Shown: positions 18,198-27,485, counted from the first letter of the stretch. The stretch: 64,000 nt of DNA from CAIPAT01 sp041665605 (GCA_041665605.1 JBAYIO010000015.1:5563-69562), one strand, 5' to 3'. Made by a program: numbers and translations. Notes: a model not told the origin generated them from the letters alone.

Positions 18198-18320
18198 TGA
18201 GATATTAATAGCTTAAAAATTTCAATGCGGAAAGAGCGATATTTGCCCAGAATATGCACATTTAAAGAAGAGGCCGGTCAGACGACCGGCACTTCCGGGC
18301 TTGCTTACATTGAAATTTTT
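18198..18320. repeat. Solo hairpin element, MITE-like, related to the repeat loci
   Basis: The left end reads GATATTAATAGCTT, the same tail seen after the GCTCC-AGA-GGAGC hairpins of loci A and B. Perfect 12-base inverted arms AAAAATTTCAAT (18215-18226) and ATTGAAATTTTT (18309-18320) enclose a perfect internal hairpin, GCCGGTC-AGAC-GACCGGC (18273-18290). There is no coding capacity. It occupies the 300-base gap upstream of the kinase gene and downstream of the acidic protein gene; the rest of that gap (18054-18197) is AT-rich with nothing else visible. Confidence 0.6.
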
Positions 18321-18355
18321 CCGCGTTGGCGTACGGTTAATTTTCTACCGTCTAT

Positions 18356-19861
18356 TCACTTTATGCCGAGCGTTTTATTGATATCTTTAATCATCATATC
18401 ATGGGTTGTCATCGCCATGTCCAGCATATCTGAATAATTCTGAACTTCTTTAGCTGACAGCTTTTGCTCTGTATTAAAAAAAGCGGCCAGGCCGGAAACC
18501 GGTCCGATAATCTGCATTATTTTCTTGAATGCGCCTTCCAGTTCGCAAGCATCGTTGACGTTTTTTGAATCAAGCTTCCGTATCCATGCCGTATGCGCGT
18601 CAAGCACCTCCAATACTTTCCGCCTGATCCTGCCCTGCGGGTTGTCACGGAAAATATTGTATTCTTTTTTTACCGACTTCCAAAGTTTGAGAACTCCCTG
18701 ATCAAAATCTTTCCGCAAATCAGCAAACAAGTGCTCGATCCGGTCATCAAAACAGCGTTTTTTCACATTCTCAAGGTCATCGCCGCCGGCAAATAATTCA
18801 TCCCGCATATAAGCCGCCAGTTCATACTCGTTAATTGCAAATCCCATTATCCGAAATAACTGATTAAGCCCGGAATCGTCTTCGTCCATATAATCTTCAT
18901 CTGCTTCAAGGTCTTCATCATCATCAAAATCATCCATTTCCATCAAATCGAACTCGCGGTCTTTTTCCCAGATCATGGCATCTCCTGATTCGGAAGCTGC
19001 CAGATAGAAGTCATTCCGCCGGTTGAGCGAATTCACCGCTAAACTTGACGGCGATTGCAGTAAACTATGATCCGCCAGAAAAAACGCCCTGCTCAAAAAT
19101 ATTTCAATCGGCTCCATCACGCCCAACTGCTCAACCATCTCAATGTTCTTCCGCAAGCCTTCCGCAAAAGCGCTGTCCCATTTCGCGGATTGCCATAATC
19201 TGTCTTCCGGCAGCGGCTCAACGGTGCAACGCTGCTTTTTATAGTCAACAATCGATAATAACAGCAGATCGCCTTCGACCAGCTTATGGGCGGCATAGAA
19301 ATTCTTGAAATCATAGACCGAAACCTTGACGCAGGCGTCCATGCTCTCTTCGCCATGCTTGACACCTTCAATGAAAGAAAAAAGATTATCTTCAGTTTCA
19401 TCGGCAATAAGTTCCATCGTGCCTTTGGGGCCGAACAATGAATAATAAATACCCAGCGTGGACAAGTTGAACCGGCTCTTTATCTTCCTGATTTTTCCAG
19501 AGCTACTCCCGGTCTCCAGCCTGATCTCACCGCCCCGGTCAAAGAACGGGACGAACCGGTGTCCTGGAATTAATATGCCCTGCTCAATTTCCATTGCCGT
19601 CAGACGGATGCAGAACTGAGCCTTATCGAATAAACCGCGTCTGGAAAAAAATAAGTCATCCTCGTCATCATTGCCCGGAACGACAATATAATTATCGTCT
19701 TCGGCCAGTGCCCATTCAATAAAGTCCGGCTTGAAACCGTAAGAATCAATCCCGATTTTTTTACACACGGCATTACAGACCTTCGCAGGCTTAACCGGCA
19801 GCCCCTGGGCGCCATACAACTTGTCAACGGCTTTGATAATTTCCACTTCAATATCATCCAT
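18356..19861 (-). CDS. Acidic protein of unknown function
   Basis: A 501-residue cytoplasmic protein that I do not recognise. There is no signal peptide or membrane helix. An N-terminal region of about 50 residues (EIIKAVDKLYG, KVCNAVCKKIGI) could be a small helical or winged-helix domain. A middle beta-rich part includes KLVEGDLLLLSIVDYKKQ. Around residues 305-330 there is a very acidic linker of Asp/Glu residues ending in YMDEDDSG. The C-terminal 170 residues are mostly helical. GTG codons from 19873 extend the frame by four residues, but the ATG at 19861 is more natural. The gene is divergent from the LacI regulator, and the two share a 254-base intergenic region. Confidence 0.75.
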   Translation of the reverse strand: MDDIEVEIIKAVDKLYGAQGLPVKPAKVCNAVCKKIGIDSYGFKPDFIEWALAEDDNYIVVPGNDDEDDLFFSRRGLFDKAQFCIRLTAMEIEQGILIPGHRFVPFFDRGGEIRLETGSSSGKIRKIKSRFNLSTLGIYYSLFGPKGTMELIADETEDNLFSFIEGVKHGEESMDACVKVSVYDFKNFYAAHKLVEGDLLLLSIVDYKKQRCTVEPLPEDRLWQSAKWDSAFAEGLRKNIEMVEQLGVMEPIEIFLSRAFFLADHSLLQSPSSLAVNSLNRRNDFYLAASESGDAMIWEKDREFDLMEMDDFDDDEDLEADEDYMDEDDSGLNQLFRIMGFAINEYELAAYMRDELFAGGDDLENVKKRCFDDRIEHLFADLRKDFDQGVLKLWKSVKKEYNIFRDNPQGRIRRKVLEVLDAHTAWIRKLDSKNVNDACELEGAFKKIMQIIGPVSGLAAFFNTEQKLSAKEVQNYSDMLDMAMTTHDMMIKDINKTLGIK

Positions 19862-20077
19862 ACACACCACCACCGGTTTTATAATTTATTGCTGCTCCTG
19901 ATAATAATCTTCCAAATTATGTAATGTAGCCAATTTCAGCGACAAGTCAATTAAGATAATTGAAAACGGAGAAACCATTATATTTTAAATGCGCTGCTAT
20001 TGCATTTTGCGAAAACAATTACGCATTTTTTCTTAAATACTATTGAAAATTTATTAATTACAATGTAGAATATCTGC

Positions 20078-20089
20078 GTAAACGTTTTC
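20078..20089 (+). promoter_or_regulatory. Candidate LacI-family operator
   Basis: GTAAACGTTTTC is a near-palindrome centred on CG, the usual form of LacI/GalR-family operators. It is 26 bases before the LacI-type gene and in the region shared with the divergent acidic-protein gene. It probably mediates autoregulation of the operon. Confidence 0.55.
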
Positions 20090-20115
20090 TCTTATAACAA
20101 TAATTAATTAAAGTT

Positions 20116-21114
20116 ATGATGAATCGCAAGAAAATCACGATCAAGGAATTTGCGGAAAAGCTTGGGGTGTCTATCGCCACGGTGTCGCGGGCATTCAGCG
20201 ACAAAGGGCGCATCAGCGACAAGACCCGCCAGGAGATTATCGTCAAAGCGCAGGAATACGGTTATCGCGCCAATATTCACGCCCGCAACCTGATTTCCCG
20301 CAGCAATAATACGATCGCACTGCTTTTTCCCGCGATCAGCCATGAAGAACCGGACTATTTCATTACTGAAATCATGCTCGGCATCAACGAGACGCTGGCA
20401 AAATACCGGAAAATACTGCAAGTGCATCCATTTCCCTTTGATGCGTCTGAAAAGGAACTGGAAATATATAAAGATTATATTCTAAACGGCAGTTTCGAAG
20501 GCATCATTGTCGTTGCCGGAGCGCGAGGTTCCAATCGCCTGGTCAGCACCGCCCAATCAGGCAATATTCCTTATGCAGTTATCGGCCACATGAGCGGAAT
20601 CGGCGAAAATTCCGTATTGTTCGATAACGAATACGGCGCCTTTCTGGCAGGCAAATATTTCAAAGACACCGGCCGGCGGCATCCGGCTTATGTCGGCGGA
20701 CACCTGGACAAACGCAAAAAACGCGGATTCCAGGAGGGCTTCGGAGCAAACGGCGCCAGAATAGTTTTTGCCGAAGGCGGCAGCAGTTTCCGCCACGGCG
20801 GCACGGCTTTTGAAACTCTGCAAAAGACCCATCCCGAGGTTGATTGCGTGCTGTGCGCCAATGACGTTCTGGCAATCGGTTTCATTAAGGCCGCTTTAAA
20901 CAGAAACATTAAGGTTCCTCAGGATATAGCCGTCATCGGATTTGACGATATCAAGCCGTCACGCTATTTTACCCCTGCCCTTTCGTCAGTATCGTTAAAA
21001 TTATTCGAACTCGGCGAGTGCTCCGTAAAAATTCTGATGCAAGTTATTGAAGAAGATAAACCTGTAAATTCAGAAACAATTGAATGTGATCTGATTCTCA
21101 GGCAGTCTTCATAA
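20116..21114 (+). CDS. LacI-family transcriptional regulator
   Basis: A 332-residue repressor-type protein. The N-terminal helix-turn-helix (residues 7-26) reads ITIKEFAEKLGVSIATVSRA. The hinge helix follows (YRANIHARNLISR), and then a periplasmic-binding-protein-like sensor domain. In it, IALLFPAISHEEPDYF, VLCANDVLAIGFIKAA and VAVIGFDDIKPSRYF are standard landmarks. It is the first gene of a seven-gene operon for amino-sugar and nucleotide-sugar metabolism and probably senses a sugar or sugar phosphate from it. A palindromic operator-like site is 26 bases upstream. The ribosome binding site is poor, and the start could be 20116 or 20119. Confidence 0.93.
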   Translation: MMNRKKITIKEFAEKLGVSIATVSRAFSDKGRISDKTRQEIIVKAQEYGYRANIHARNLISRSNNTIALLFPAISHEEPDYFITEIMLGINETLAKYRKILQVHPFPFDASEKELEIYKDYILNGSFEGIIVVAGARGSNRLVSTAQSGNIPYAVIGHMSGIGENSVLFDNEYGAFLAGKYFKDTGRRHPAYVGGHLDKRKKRGFQEGFGANGARIVFAEGGSSFRHGGTAFETLQKTHPEVDCVLCANDVLAIGFIKAALNRNIKVPQDIAVIGFDDIKPSRYFTPALSSVSLKLFELGECSVKILMQVIEEDKPVNSETIECDLILRQSS

Positions 21115-21139
21115 AAAATAAAAAAGGTATTTGAACGTT

Positions 21140-22387
21140 ATGAAAAAAGTAAAATTGATTATCGCCGGCGCCGGCTCCCGCGGAGCAGGTTATGCGGAAT
21201 TCGCCAAATCCTGTCCGGACCGTCTTGAGATTGTCGGAGTCGCTGAACCAAGAGACTTTTACAGAAATGAACTGGCTAAGAAATTCAACATTCCGGAAAA
21301 GAATGTCTACACCGACTGGCGGGACCTGGCGAAGAGAAAGAAGTTTGCGGACGGCGTTATTATCGCGACGCAGGATAATATGCACACGGAGCCCGCGTTA
21401 AAGTTTGCGCAAAAAGGCTATCATATAATGCTGGAGAAGCCGATGGCCCCGACCGCCGGCGAATGTAAGAGAATTGTTGCGGCGGCTAAGAAAAACGGCA
21501 TAATCTTTGCCGTATGCCATGTCTTGCGCTATACCAATTACACCAGGAAACTCAAAGAAATTCTGGATTCCGGAGTTATCGGCGACATCGTGAGCATGCA
21601 GCATATCGAGGAAGTCGGGTGGTGGCACCAGGCGCATTCTTTTGTGCGCGGCAACTGGCGCAATGAAAAAGAATCTTCATCCATGCTGCTGGCAAAATCC
21701 TGCCATGATGTTGACTGGATCAGTTATATCATGGGACAGAAATGCAAAGCGGTATCTTCATTTGGTTCCCTGAAGCATTTCCGCAAAGCGGAACAGCCCG
21801 CGGGGGCGGCATCAAGATGTCTTGATTGCAGTTGCGAACCGGCATGTCCGTACTCGGCAATTAAAATCTATATTAAAGACCGCCTGGAAAAAGGACAGAA
21901 CGGCTGGCCGGTAAATGTGTTAACTCCGGTCGTGAATAAAGAAAATATCTTAAAGGCGCTGCGCGAAGGACCTTATGGACGCTGCGTTTATGAATGCGAC
22001 AACGACGTGGTGGATAATCAAGTCGTCAATATGCTTTTTGAGGGCGGCCGTACCGTCGCTTTCACCATGACGGCATTTGCGCACGGCGGCAGGAAGACTA
22101 GAATTTTCGGCACCAAGGGCGAAATTCATGGCGACAGTTCCGAAATTAAGATCTTTGATTTTCTCACTCAGACTAGCAAAGTCGCAGATACCAATGCGTC
22201 GGAAGGATCAATTCTGGGAGGGCACGGCGGCGGCGACGGGGGGCTTATGGAAAGTTTTGTTACGGCGCTGGCGACGAATGATCCGTCACAGATACTTTCC
22301 GGGCCGGACGCAACGCTTGAAAGCCATCTCATGGTATTCGCGGCGGAAAAGTCCAGAAAAGAGGGCAAAGTTATCACTTTAGCATAA
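21140..22387 (+). CDS. Gfo/Idh/MocA family protein with cysteine cluster and GHGGGD motif
   Basis: A 415-residue NAD(P)-dependent fold protein. The dinucleotide motif is LIIAGAGSRGAGYAEFA and the conserved Lys motif is MLEKPMAP. A four-cysteine cluster, CLDCSCEPACPYSA (about residue 230), probably binds a metal. GGHGGGDGG near residue 365 matches the glycine-rich GHGGxD loop also present in GH109-type, NAD-dependent glycosidases. It may be an oxidoreductase on a sugar or inositol, or a redox-cycling glycosidase; sequence reading cannot decide. It follows the LacI gene by 25 bases. TTG at 21131 would extend the protein by three residues; ATG at 21140 is preferred. Confidence 0.85.
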   Translation: MKKVKLIIAGAGSRGAGYAEFAKSCPDRLEIVGVAEPRDFYRNELAKKFNIPEKNVYTDWRDLAKRKKFADGVIIATQDNMHTEPALKFAQKGYHIMLEKPMAPTAGECKRIVAAAKKNGIIFAVCHVLRYTNYTRKLKEILDSGVIGDIVSMQHIEEVGWWHQAHSFVRGNWRNEKESSSMLLAKSCHDVDWISYIMGQKCKAVSSFGSLKHFRKAEQPAGAASRCLDCSCEPACPYSAIKIYIKDRLEKGQNGWPVNVLTPVVNKENILKALREGPYGRCVYECDNDVVDNQVVNMLFEGGRTVAFTMTAFAHGGRKTRIFGTKGEIHGDSSEIKIFDFLTQTSKVADTNASEGSILGGHGGGDGGLMESFVTALATNDPSQILSGPDATLESHLMVFAAEKSRKEGKVITLA

Positions 22388-22428
22388 AACATGTTCAAAG
22401 AGAACAGCAAATATAATCAGAAGGAGTT

Positions 22429-23337
22429 ATGACAGAAATGAAACCAACATTGCTGGTACTGGCGGCAGGCATGGGCAGCCGCTATGGCGGACTGAAACAA
22501 CTTGACCAGGTCGGACCGTCAGGTGAAACCATCATCGACTATTCGATTTATGATGCGATCAGAGCCGGATTCGGTAAAATCGTCTTTATCATCCGCAAGG
22601 ATATAGAGGCTCCGTTTAAAGAAACCATCGGCAAACGTTATGAAGGCAAAATCGCGATTGAATACGCGTTTCAGGAACTGAACAAACTGCCGGCCGGTTT
22701 CAGCGTTCCTCCGCAGCGCCAGAAACCGTGGGGAACCGGACATGCCGTACTGTGTGCCAGAGATGTCATTCACGAACCGTTTGCGGTAATCAACGCCGAC
22801 GATTTTTATGGTGCCAGCGGTTATCAACTGCTCGCCGGCTATCTGAACCACGCCCAGGACGGCGTCAAGGCCGATTACTGCATGTGCGGCTTCATTCTGC
22901 GCAATACGCTTTCCGACAACGGCACGGTTTCCAGAGGCATCTGTAAAATCACCGGCGGCCACCTTGCATCAGTTACTGAAATGACCAGAATCGAGCGCAA
23001 CGGCAATGCCGCCAGAAATATCGAAGACGGAGCGCAATGCGACCTGACCGGCGATGAAATTGTCTCCATGAATATGTGGGGCTTTACGCCGTCCCTGTTC
23101 GAACATCTGGAAAAATTGTTCATCGAATTCCTGAAAGTCGGCGGGCAAAAGGAAAAGTCCGAGTTTTACATCCCGTCAGTGGCGGATACACTTATCAAGG
23201 ACGGCAAAGCCGAAGTGAAAGTAATGGAAAGCCGGGATTCATGGTTCGGCATCACTTACCGTGAAGATAAAGACAACGTAGTCAACAGCATCCGGGCCCT
23301 TGTCGCAAAAGGCGTTTACCCGGATAAATTATTTTAA
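22429..23337 (+). CDS. Sugar-1-phosphate nucleotidyltransferase
   Basis: A 302-residue nucleotidyltransferase of the GlmU/GalU superfamily. The nucleotide-binding loop LLVLAAGMGSRYGGLKQL lies at the N-terminus, and the metal aspartate pair is in FAVINADDFYGA. PWGTGHAVLCARDV is the uridine/substrate segment, and DSWFGITYREDKDNV is near the end. This type is found beside NahK-like kinases, as in the bifidobacterial lacto-N-biose pathway, where it makes UDP-HexNAc or UDP-hexose from the 1-phosphate. It ends ten bases before the kinase start. AAGGAG sits only two bases before ATG 22429 and eleven before a second ATG at 22438, so the exact start is open. Confidence 0.85.
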   Translation: MTEMKPTLLVLAAGMGSRYGGLKQLDQVGPSGETIIDYSIYDAIRAGFGKIVFIIRKDIEAPFKETIGKRYEGKIAIEYAFQELNKLPAGFSVPPQRQKPWGTGHAVLCARDVIHEPFAVINADDFYGASGYQLLAGYLNHAQDGVKADYCMCGFILRNTLSDNGTVSRGICKITGGHLASVTEMTRIERNGNAARNIEDGAQCDLTGDEIVSMNMWGFTPSLFEHLEKLFIEFLKVGGQKEKSEFYIPSVADTLIKDGKAEVKVMESRDSWFGITYREDKDNVVNSIRALVAKGVYPDKLF

Positions 23338-23347
23338 TGGTGAAAAA

Positions 23348-24457
23348 ATGAAACATGCAGCATTGAAACATGATATTAAAACAATCAGCGAGTCGTTTGA
23401 AATCTACGGGGATTACATTATGGCTGAACCCTACGGGTCAGGCCATATCAACGACACCTACCGCGCCGCATTCAATCAGGGCGGGACTTTAATTAACTAT
23501 ATTTTCCAGCGGATAAATCACAATATCTTCAAGAATCCCACTGCCCTGATGGAAAATATCGACCGCGTCACCACCCACATTTTCAACAAGATCAGAGGCT
23601 GCGCCGACGCCACGCGCCGCACGCTCGTAATCATCAGATCAAACGATTGTAAAGTCTGTCATCAGGATGCCGATGGCAATTTCTGGCGGGTGTATGTATT
23701 TATTGAAAAAGCCAAAACTTACGATGTGATTGAAAAGGAGGCGCAGGCCTATCAGGCCGCAAAGGCTTTCGGTGAATTCCAGAAAGCTCTCGTTGATCTG
23801 CCCGGCGCCAGGCTGCATGAGACGATTCCCGACTTTCACAACACGCCTAAACGTTTCGAAGCGCTGGAAAAAGCAATTGCAGCGGATGTTGCCGGACGCG
23901 TCAAACAAGCCGGACAGGAAATAGACTTCGTACTGAAGCGCAAAAATGATGCATCACTGCTGCTTAACCTCAACGCTCAAGGCGCAATTCCCGAACGCAT
24001 TACCCATAATGACACTAAATTGAACAACGTCATGCTGGACGACGTGACCGGCGAAGGCGTATGCGTCATTGATCTGGACACCGTCATGCCGGGATTAGTC
24101 CACTACGACTTCGGCGACATGGTCAGAACCAGCACCAGTCCGGCGGCCGAAGATGAAAAGGACCTTTCAAAAGTAAAAATGCAGTTCAACATGTTCGAAG
24201 CCCTGCTGCGCGGCTATCTTACCACCGCCGGAGATTTTTTGAACCCGGTCGAACTGGAATATCTGCCATTTGCCGGCAAACTCATCACCATGGAAATCGG
24301 CGTAAGGTTCCTGACCGATTTTCTGTCCGGCGACGTTTACTTCAAAGTCCATCGCGAAGGCCATAACCTCGACCGCTGCCGCACCCAGTTCACACTGGTC
24401 AAGTCCATCGAACAGCAGATGGACAAAATGATGCAACTACTGAAAACTATCAAATAA
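23348..24457 (+). CDS. NahK-like N-acetylhexosamine 1-kinase
   Basis: A 369-residue phosphotransferase of the aminoglycoside/choline kinase fold that aligns along its whole length with what I recall of bifidobacterial NahK. Shared landmarks are PYGSGHINDTY, YIFQRINHNIF, the catalytic motif THNDTKLNN (His220, Asp222), the second metal site VIDLDTVMPGL, DFGDMVR, EDEKDLSKV and the YFKVHREGHNL end. NahK phosphorylates GlcNAc or GalNAc at C1 with ATP. With the nucleotidyltransferase upstream and an epimerase downstream it completes a salvage route to UDP-HexNAc. A longer frame begins at 23300 inside the previous gene; ATG at 23348 with GGTGA upstream is preferred. Confidence 0.85.
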   Translation: MKHAALKHDIKTISESFEIYGDYIMAEPYGSGHINDTYRAAFNQGGTLINYIFQRINHNIFKNPTALMENIDRVTTHIFNKIRGCADATRRTLVIIRSNDCKVCHQDADGNFWRVYVFIEKAKTYDVIEKEAQAYQAAKAFGEFQKALVDLPGARLHETIPDFHNTPKRFEALEKAIAADVAGRVKQAGQEIDFVLKRKNDASLLLNLNAQGAIPERITHNDTKLNNVMLDDVTGEGVCVIDLDTVMPGLVHYDFGDMVRTSTSPAAEDEKDLSKVKMQFNMFEALLRGYLTTAGDFLNPVELEYLPFAGKLITMEIGVRFLTDFLSGDVYFKVHREGHNLDRCRTQFTLVKSIEQQMDKMMQLLKTIK

Positions 24458-24478
24458 CTAAAACAGGATTTAAGAAAA

Positions 24479-25666
24479 ATGAAGAAATTAAGAATAGGCA
24501 TTATCGGAACCTGTCGCAGAGGCAGCCTGGGCGACCGTTACCTCACCCCGGAAGACAACGTGGAAATCATCGCCGGAGCGGATATTTCAACCCATCAGCT
24601 CGACCGCTTCAAAACCAGAATTCAGGAAAACCTGAAGAACACTCCGAACTGTTATCTTGACTACCGCGAAATGATCGAGAAGGAAAAACTGGACGGAGTT
24701 TTCATCACCTCCCCTGATTTCTGCCATGAAGAGCAGTCGGTTTTCGCGCTTGAACACGGGATCGGGGTCTACCTGGAAAAACCGATTGCCATTACCGTCG
24801 ACGGAGCCGACCGCATTCTGCGCGCCGCTTATGAGAACAAAGCCAAACTGGTGCTCGGCCATAACATGCGCTACATGTCGTTTGTACTTAAAATGAAAGA
24901 ACTTATTGACAGCGGAGTCATCGGCCAGGTGAAAGCCATCTGGTGCCGCCATTTCATCAGTTACGGCGGCGACGCCTATTTCCACGACTGGCACGCCGAC
25001 AGGAAGTGCGCCAACAGTCTCCTGCTGCAGAAAGGCGCACATGACATTGACGTCATTCACTGGCTGGCCGGCTCATATACCAGAAGAGTCAACGGCATGG
25101 GCGGCCTGACCGTTTACGGCGACCTGCCTAAACGCGAAAAAAATCCGGATATCCCGGTTGAAACAACGTTCAACACCTCCAACTGGCCGCCGCTGGCACA
25201 GAAAGGCTTCAACCCGGTGGTTGACGTGGAAGACCTGAATATGATCAACATGCAGCTTGCCAACGGCGTTTTCGCCACCTATATGCAGTGCCATTACACC
25301 CCGGATTCCTGCCGTAACTACACCGTCATCGGCACTAAAGGCCGTCTGGAGAATTACGGCGATCACCATGAAGACACCACCATCGAGCTCTGGGACGACA
25401 GGAGAATTGATGCATTCAGGCTTAGCGGCGACGCCACTTTCCGGACCCCGCCGGGCAAAGGCGGACACGGCGGTTCAGATCCGGCCATCGTCAGAAGTTT
25501 CTTCGCGGTTCTGCGCGGCGAAGGCAAACCCAACTCATCGCCGCAGGCGGCACGTTACAGCGTGGCCACCGGCTGCCTCGGCGCTGAATCCATCCGGAAC
25601 GGCGGAATTCCTTTTGATGTGCCAAAATTGGCAAACTACCTTGAAGAATACGATTACAGCAGCTAA
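24479..25666 (+). CDS. Gfo/Idh/MocA family protein with GHGGSD motif
   Basis: A 395-residue Gfo/Idh protein. The N-terminal dinucleotide fold shows RIGIIGTCRRGSLGDRY, the Lys motif is YLEKPIAIT, and the active-site His/Lys region is LLQKGAHDIDVIHWLAG. The late loop GGHGGSDPAIVRSF carries the GHGGxD signature seen in the first and fourth Gfo/Idh proteins of this window. The substrate is not readable. It sits between the NahK-like kinase and the epimerase, 21 bases after the kinase. The ribosome binding site is weak (AGGA about twelve bases upstream), so translation may depend on the preceding gene. Confidence 0.85.
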   Translation: MKKLRIGIIGTCRRGSLGDRYLTPEDNVEIIAGADISTHQLDRFKTRIQENLKNTPNCYLDYREMIEKEKLDGVFITSPDFCHEEQSVFALEHGIGVYLEKPIAITVDGADRILRAAYENKAKLVLGHNMRYMSFVLKMKELIDSGVIGQVKAIWCRHFISYGGDAYFHDWHADRKCANSLLLQKGAHDIDVIHWLAGSYTRRVNGMGGLTVYGDLPKREKNPDIPVETTFNTSNWPPLAQKGFNPVVDVEDLNMINMQLANGVFATYMQCHYTPDSCRNYTVIGTKGRLENYGDHHEDTTIELWDDRRIDAFRLSGDATFRTPPGKGGHGGSDPAIVRSFFAVLRGEGKPNSSPQAARYSVATGCLGAESIRNGGIPFDVPKLANYLEEYDYSS

Positions 25667-25743
25667 ATTACTTTTTTACAAATATCGGAATTAAGTTTCA
25701 GCGATGAGATTTTAAGAAAACAGATTAAAGAAGGTTAATTAAA

Positions 25744-26670
25744 ATGAAAGTCTTAATTACCGGCGGCGCCGGATTTATCGGAAGTCATCTGGTCGAGCAT
25801 TTTCAGGGCAAGGCCGATGTCAGGGTATTGGATAATCTCCGTTCCGGATACCGCAAAAACCTTGATGCCTTCAAGGTTGAATTCATTGAAGGCGATATCC
25901 TTGACCGGAATGCGGTGAGAGAAGCCGTAAAAGGCGTTGATTATGTCTTCCATCTGGCGGCAATGATCAGCGTTCCGGAATCAATGTTCAAGCCCATTGA
26001 ATGTGTGGATATCAACGTCAAGGGCCTGCTCATAGTGCTGGAGGAGGCCGCTGCCGCCGGAGTGAAAAAACTCTGTTTCAGCACCAGCGCCGCAATTTAC
26101 GGGGACAATCCGGTAGTGCCCAAACGCGAGGAAATGCTGCCCGAACCCAAAAGTCCGTATGCCATCACGAAACTTGACGGGGAATACTACTGCAATATGT
26201 TCACCATGGAAGGCAGACTGCAAACCGCGTGCATGCGTTACTTCAACGTCTTCGGGCCGCGCCAGGATCCGAAAAGCGCCTATGCCGCAGCCGTGCCGAT
26301 CTTTACCGCAAAGGCCGTGGCCAATGAGAAAATCACCATTTTCGGCGACGGCGATCAGACCCGCGACTTTATCTACGTCAAAGACATCGTTGCCGCCAAT
26401 GTGTTCATGGCGGAAAATAATTTCACCGGGGTTTACAATGTTGCTTACGGAAAGAAAATCACGATTAACGACCTTGTAGAGAAAATCAAGAAGATCACCG
26501 GCTCCTCTTCCGAAGTCGCTCATCTTCCGGAAAGAGCCGGCGACGTAAAGCACTCAATGGCTGCGGTTGACAAACTCCATGCCGCGGGATTCAAGCCGAA
26601 AAGCGATTTCGACATGGGGCTGGCCGCGACAGTTGAATATTTCACATCACTAAAAAAAGCCAACCAGTAA
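25744..26670 (+). CDS. NAD-dependent sugar-nucleotide epimerase (GalE-like)
   Basis: A 308-residue extended short-chain dehydrogenase. The NAD motif GGAGFIGSH is at residues 7-15. The catalytic residues are Ser115 in FSTSAAIYG and Tyr139/Lys143 in SPYAITKLDGEYY. RYFNVFGPRQDP and DGDQTRDFIYVKDI are typical of UDP-glucose or UDP-GlcNAc 4-epimerases of the WbpP/GalE type. In this operon it most likely interconverts UDP-GlcNAc and UDP-GalNAc. AAGG lies about nine bases before the start, and nagB follows by nine bases. Confidence 0.88.
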   Translation: MKVLITGGAGFIGSHLVEHFQGKADVRVLDNLRSGYRKNLDAFKVEFIEGDILDRNAVREAVKGVDYVFHLAAMISVPESMFKPIECVDINVKGLLIVLEEAAAAGVKKLCFSTSAAIYGDNPVVPKREEMLPEPKSPYAITKLDGEYYCNMFTMEGRLQTACMRYFNVFGPRQDPKSAYAAAVPIFTAKAVANEKITIFGDGDQTRDFIYVKDIVAANVFMAENNFTGVYNVAYGKKITINDLVEKIKKITGSSSEVAHLPERAGDVKHSMAAVDKLHAAGFKPKSDFDMGLAATVEYFTSLKKANQ

Positions 26671-26679
26671 GGTGACGCA

Positions 26680-27465
26680 ATGGAAGTAATTATCAGAAAT
26701 GATGCGCAGGCCGCTGTCAGCCTGACAGCCCGCCTGATTTCAGAATCAATGCACAAAAAACCCAGTACCGTGCTTGGACTGGCGACCGGCAGAACAATGG
26801 AAGCAGTCTATGCCGAACTGGTCAGGCTGCATCAGGATGAAAACCTGGATTTCTCCCTCGCAAAAACATTCAACCTGGATGAATACATCGGCCTGCCGCC
26901 GGAGAACAGAAATTCATATCGTTATTATATGAATTATCATCTGTTCAAACAAGTCAATATTGACATCAGAAACACTCATCTGCCCAACGGTATTGCCGAA
27001 AATATTGATCTGGAGTGCGAAAACTACGAAAAGCAGATTGCCGAATGCGGCGGGATTGATCTTCAATTACTGGGGATCGGACGCGACGGTCATATCGGAT
27101 TCAACGAGCCTCTGTCCGCACTGCGGTCGCGCACCCGCTCCAAATCGCTCACGCCGGTGACTTTCGCACAGAACTCTCCGCTGTTCGACAGACCCGAAGA
27201 CATGCCCAAACGCGCAATCACGATGGGCGTGGGAACCGTGCTCGAATCCAAGCGGGTGCTCATGCTTGTGGTCGGCGAAGAAAAATCCGCTATTCTCGCC
27301 AAAGCGGTCGAAGGGCCGGTAACCTCCATGATCTCCGCAACCGCATTGCAGTTGCATCCGCGCTGCACGGTTATCGTTGACGAAGCAGCCGCTTCCAGAC
27401 TGCAGGAAATTGACTATTATCATTGGATTTTCAATAACGAACCGGACTGGGATGCGTACCGCTAA
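26680..27465 (+). CDS. nagB: Glucosamine-6-phosphate deaminase
   Basis: Converts glucosamine-6-phosphate to fructose-6-phosphate and ammonia. At 261 residues it matches the family. Catalytic residues are all present, offset by five from the E. coli enzyme: Asp67 in FNLDEYIGL, and Asp136, His138 and Glu143 in GIGRDGHIGFNEP. The phosphate loop is LGLATGRTM. It is the last gene of the LacI operon, nine bases after the epimerase, and is followed by a clear terminator. It links this operon to nagA, 10 kb away, which would supply its substrate. Confidence 0.95.
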   Translation: MEVIIRNDAQAAVSLTARLISESMHKKPSTVLGLATGRTMEAVYAELVRLHQDENLDFSLAKTFNLDEYIGLPPENRNSYRYYMNYHLFKQVNIDIRNTHLPNGIAENIDLECENYEKQIAECGGIDLQLLGIGRDGHIGFNEPLSALRSRTRSKSLTPVTFAQNSPLFDRPEDMPKRAITMGVGTVLESKRVLMLVVGEEKSAILAKAVEGPVTSMISATALQLHPRCTVIVDEAAASRLQEIDYYHWIFNNEPDWDAYR

Positions 27466-27485
27466 TCCCGGTTTTCCGCACTATT

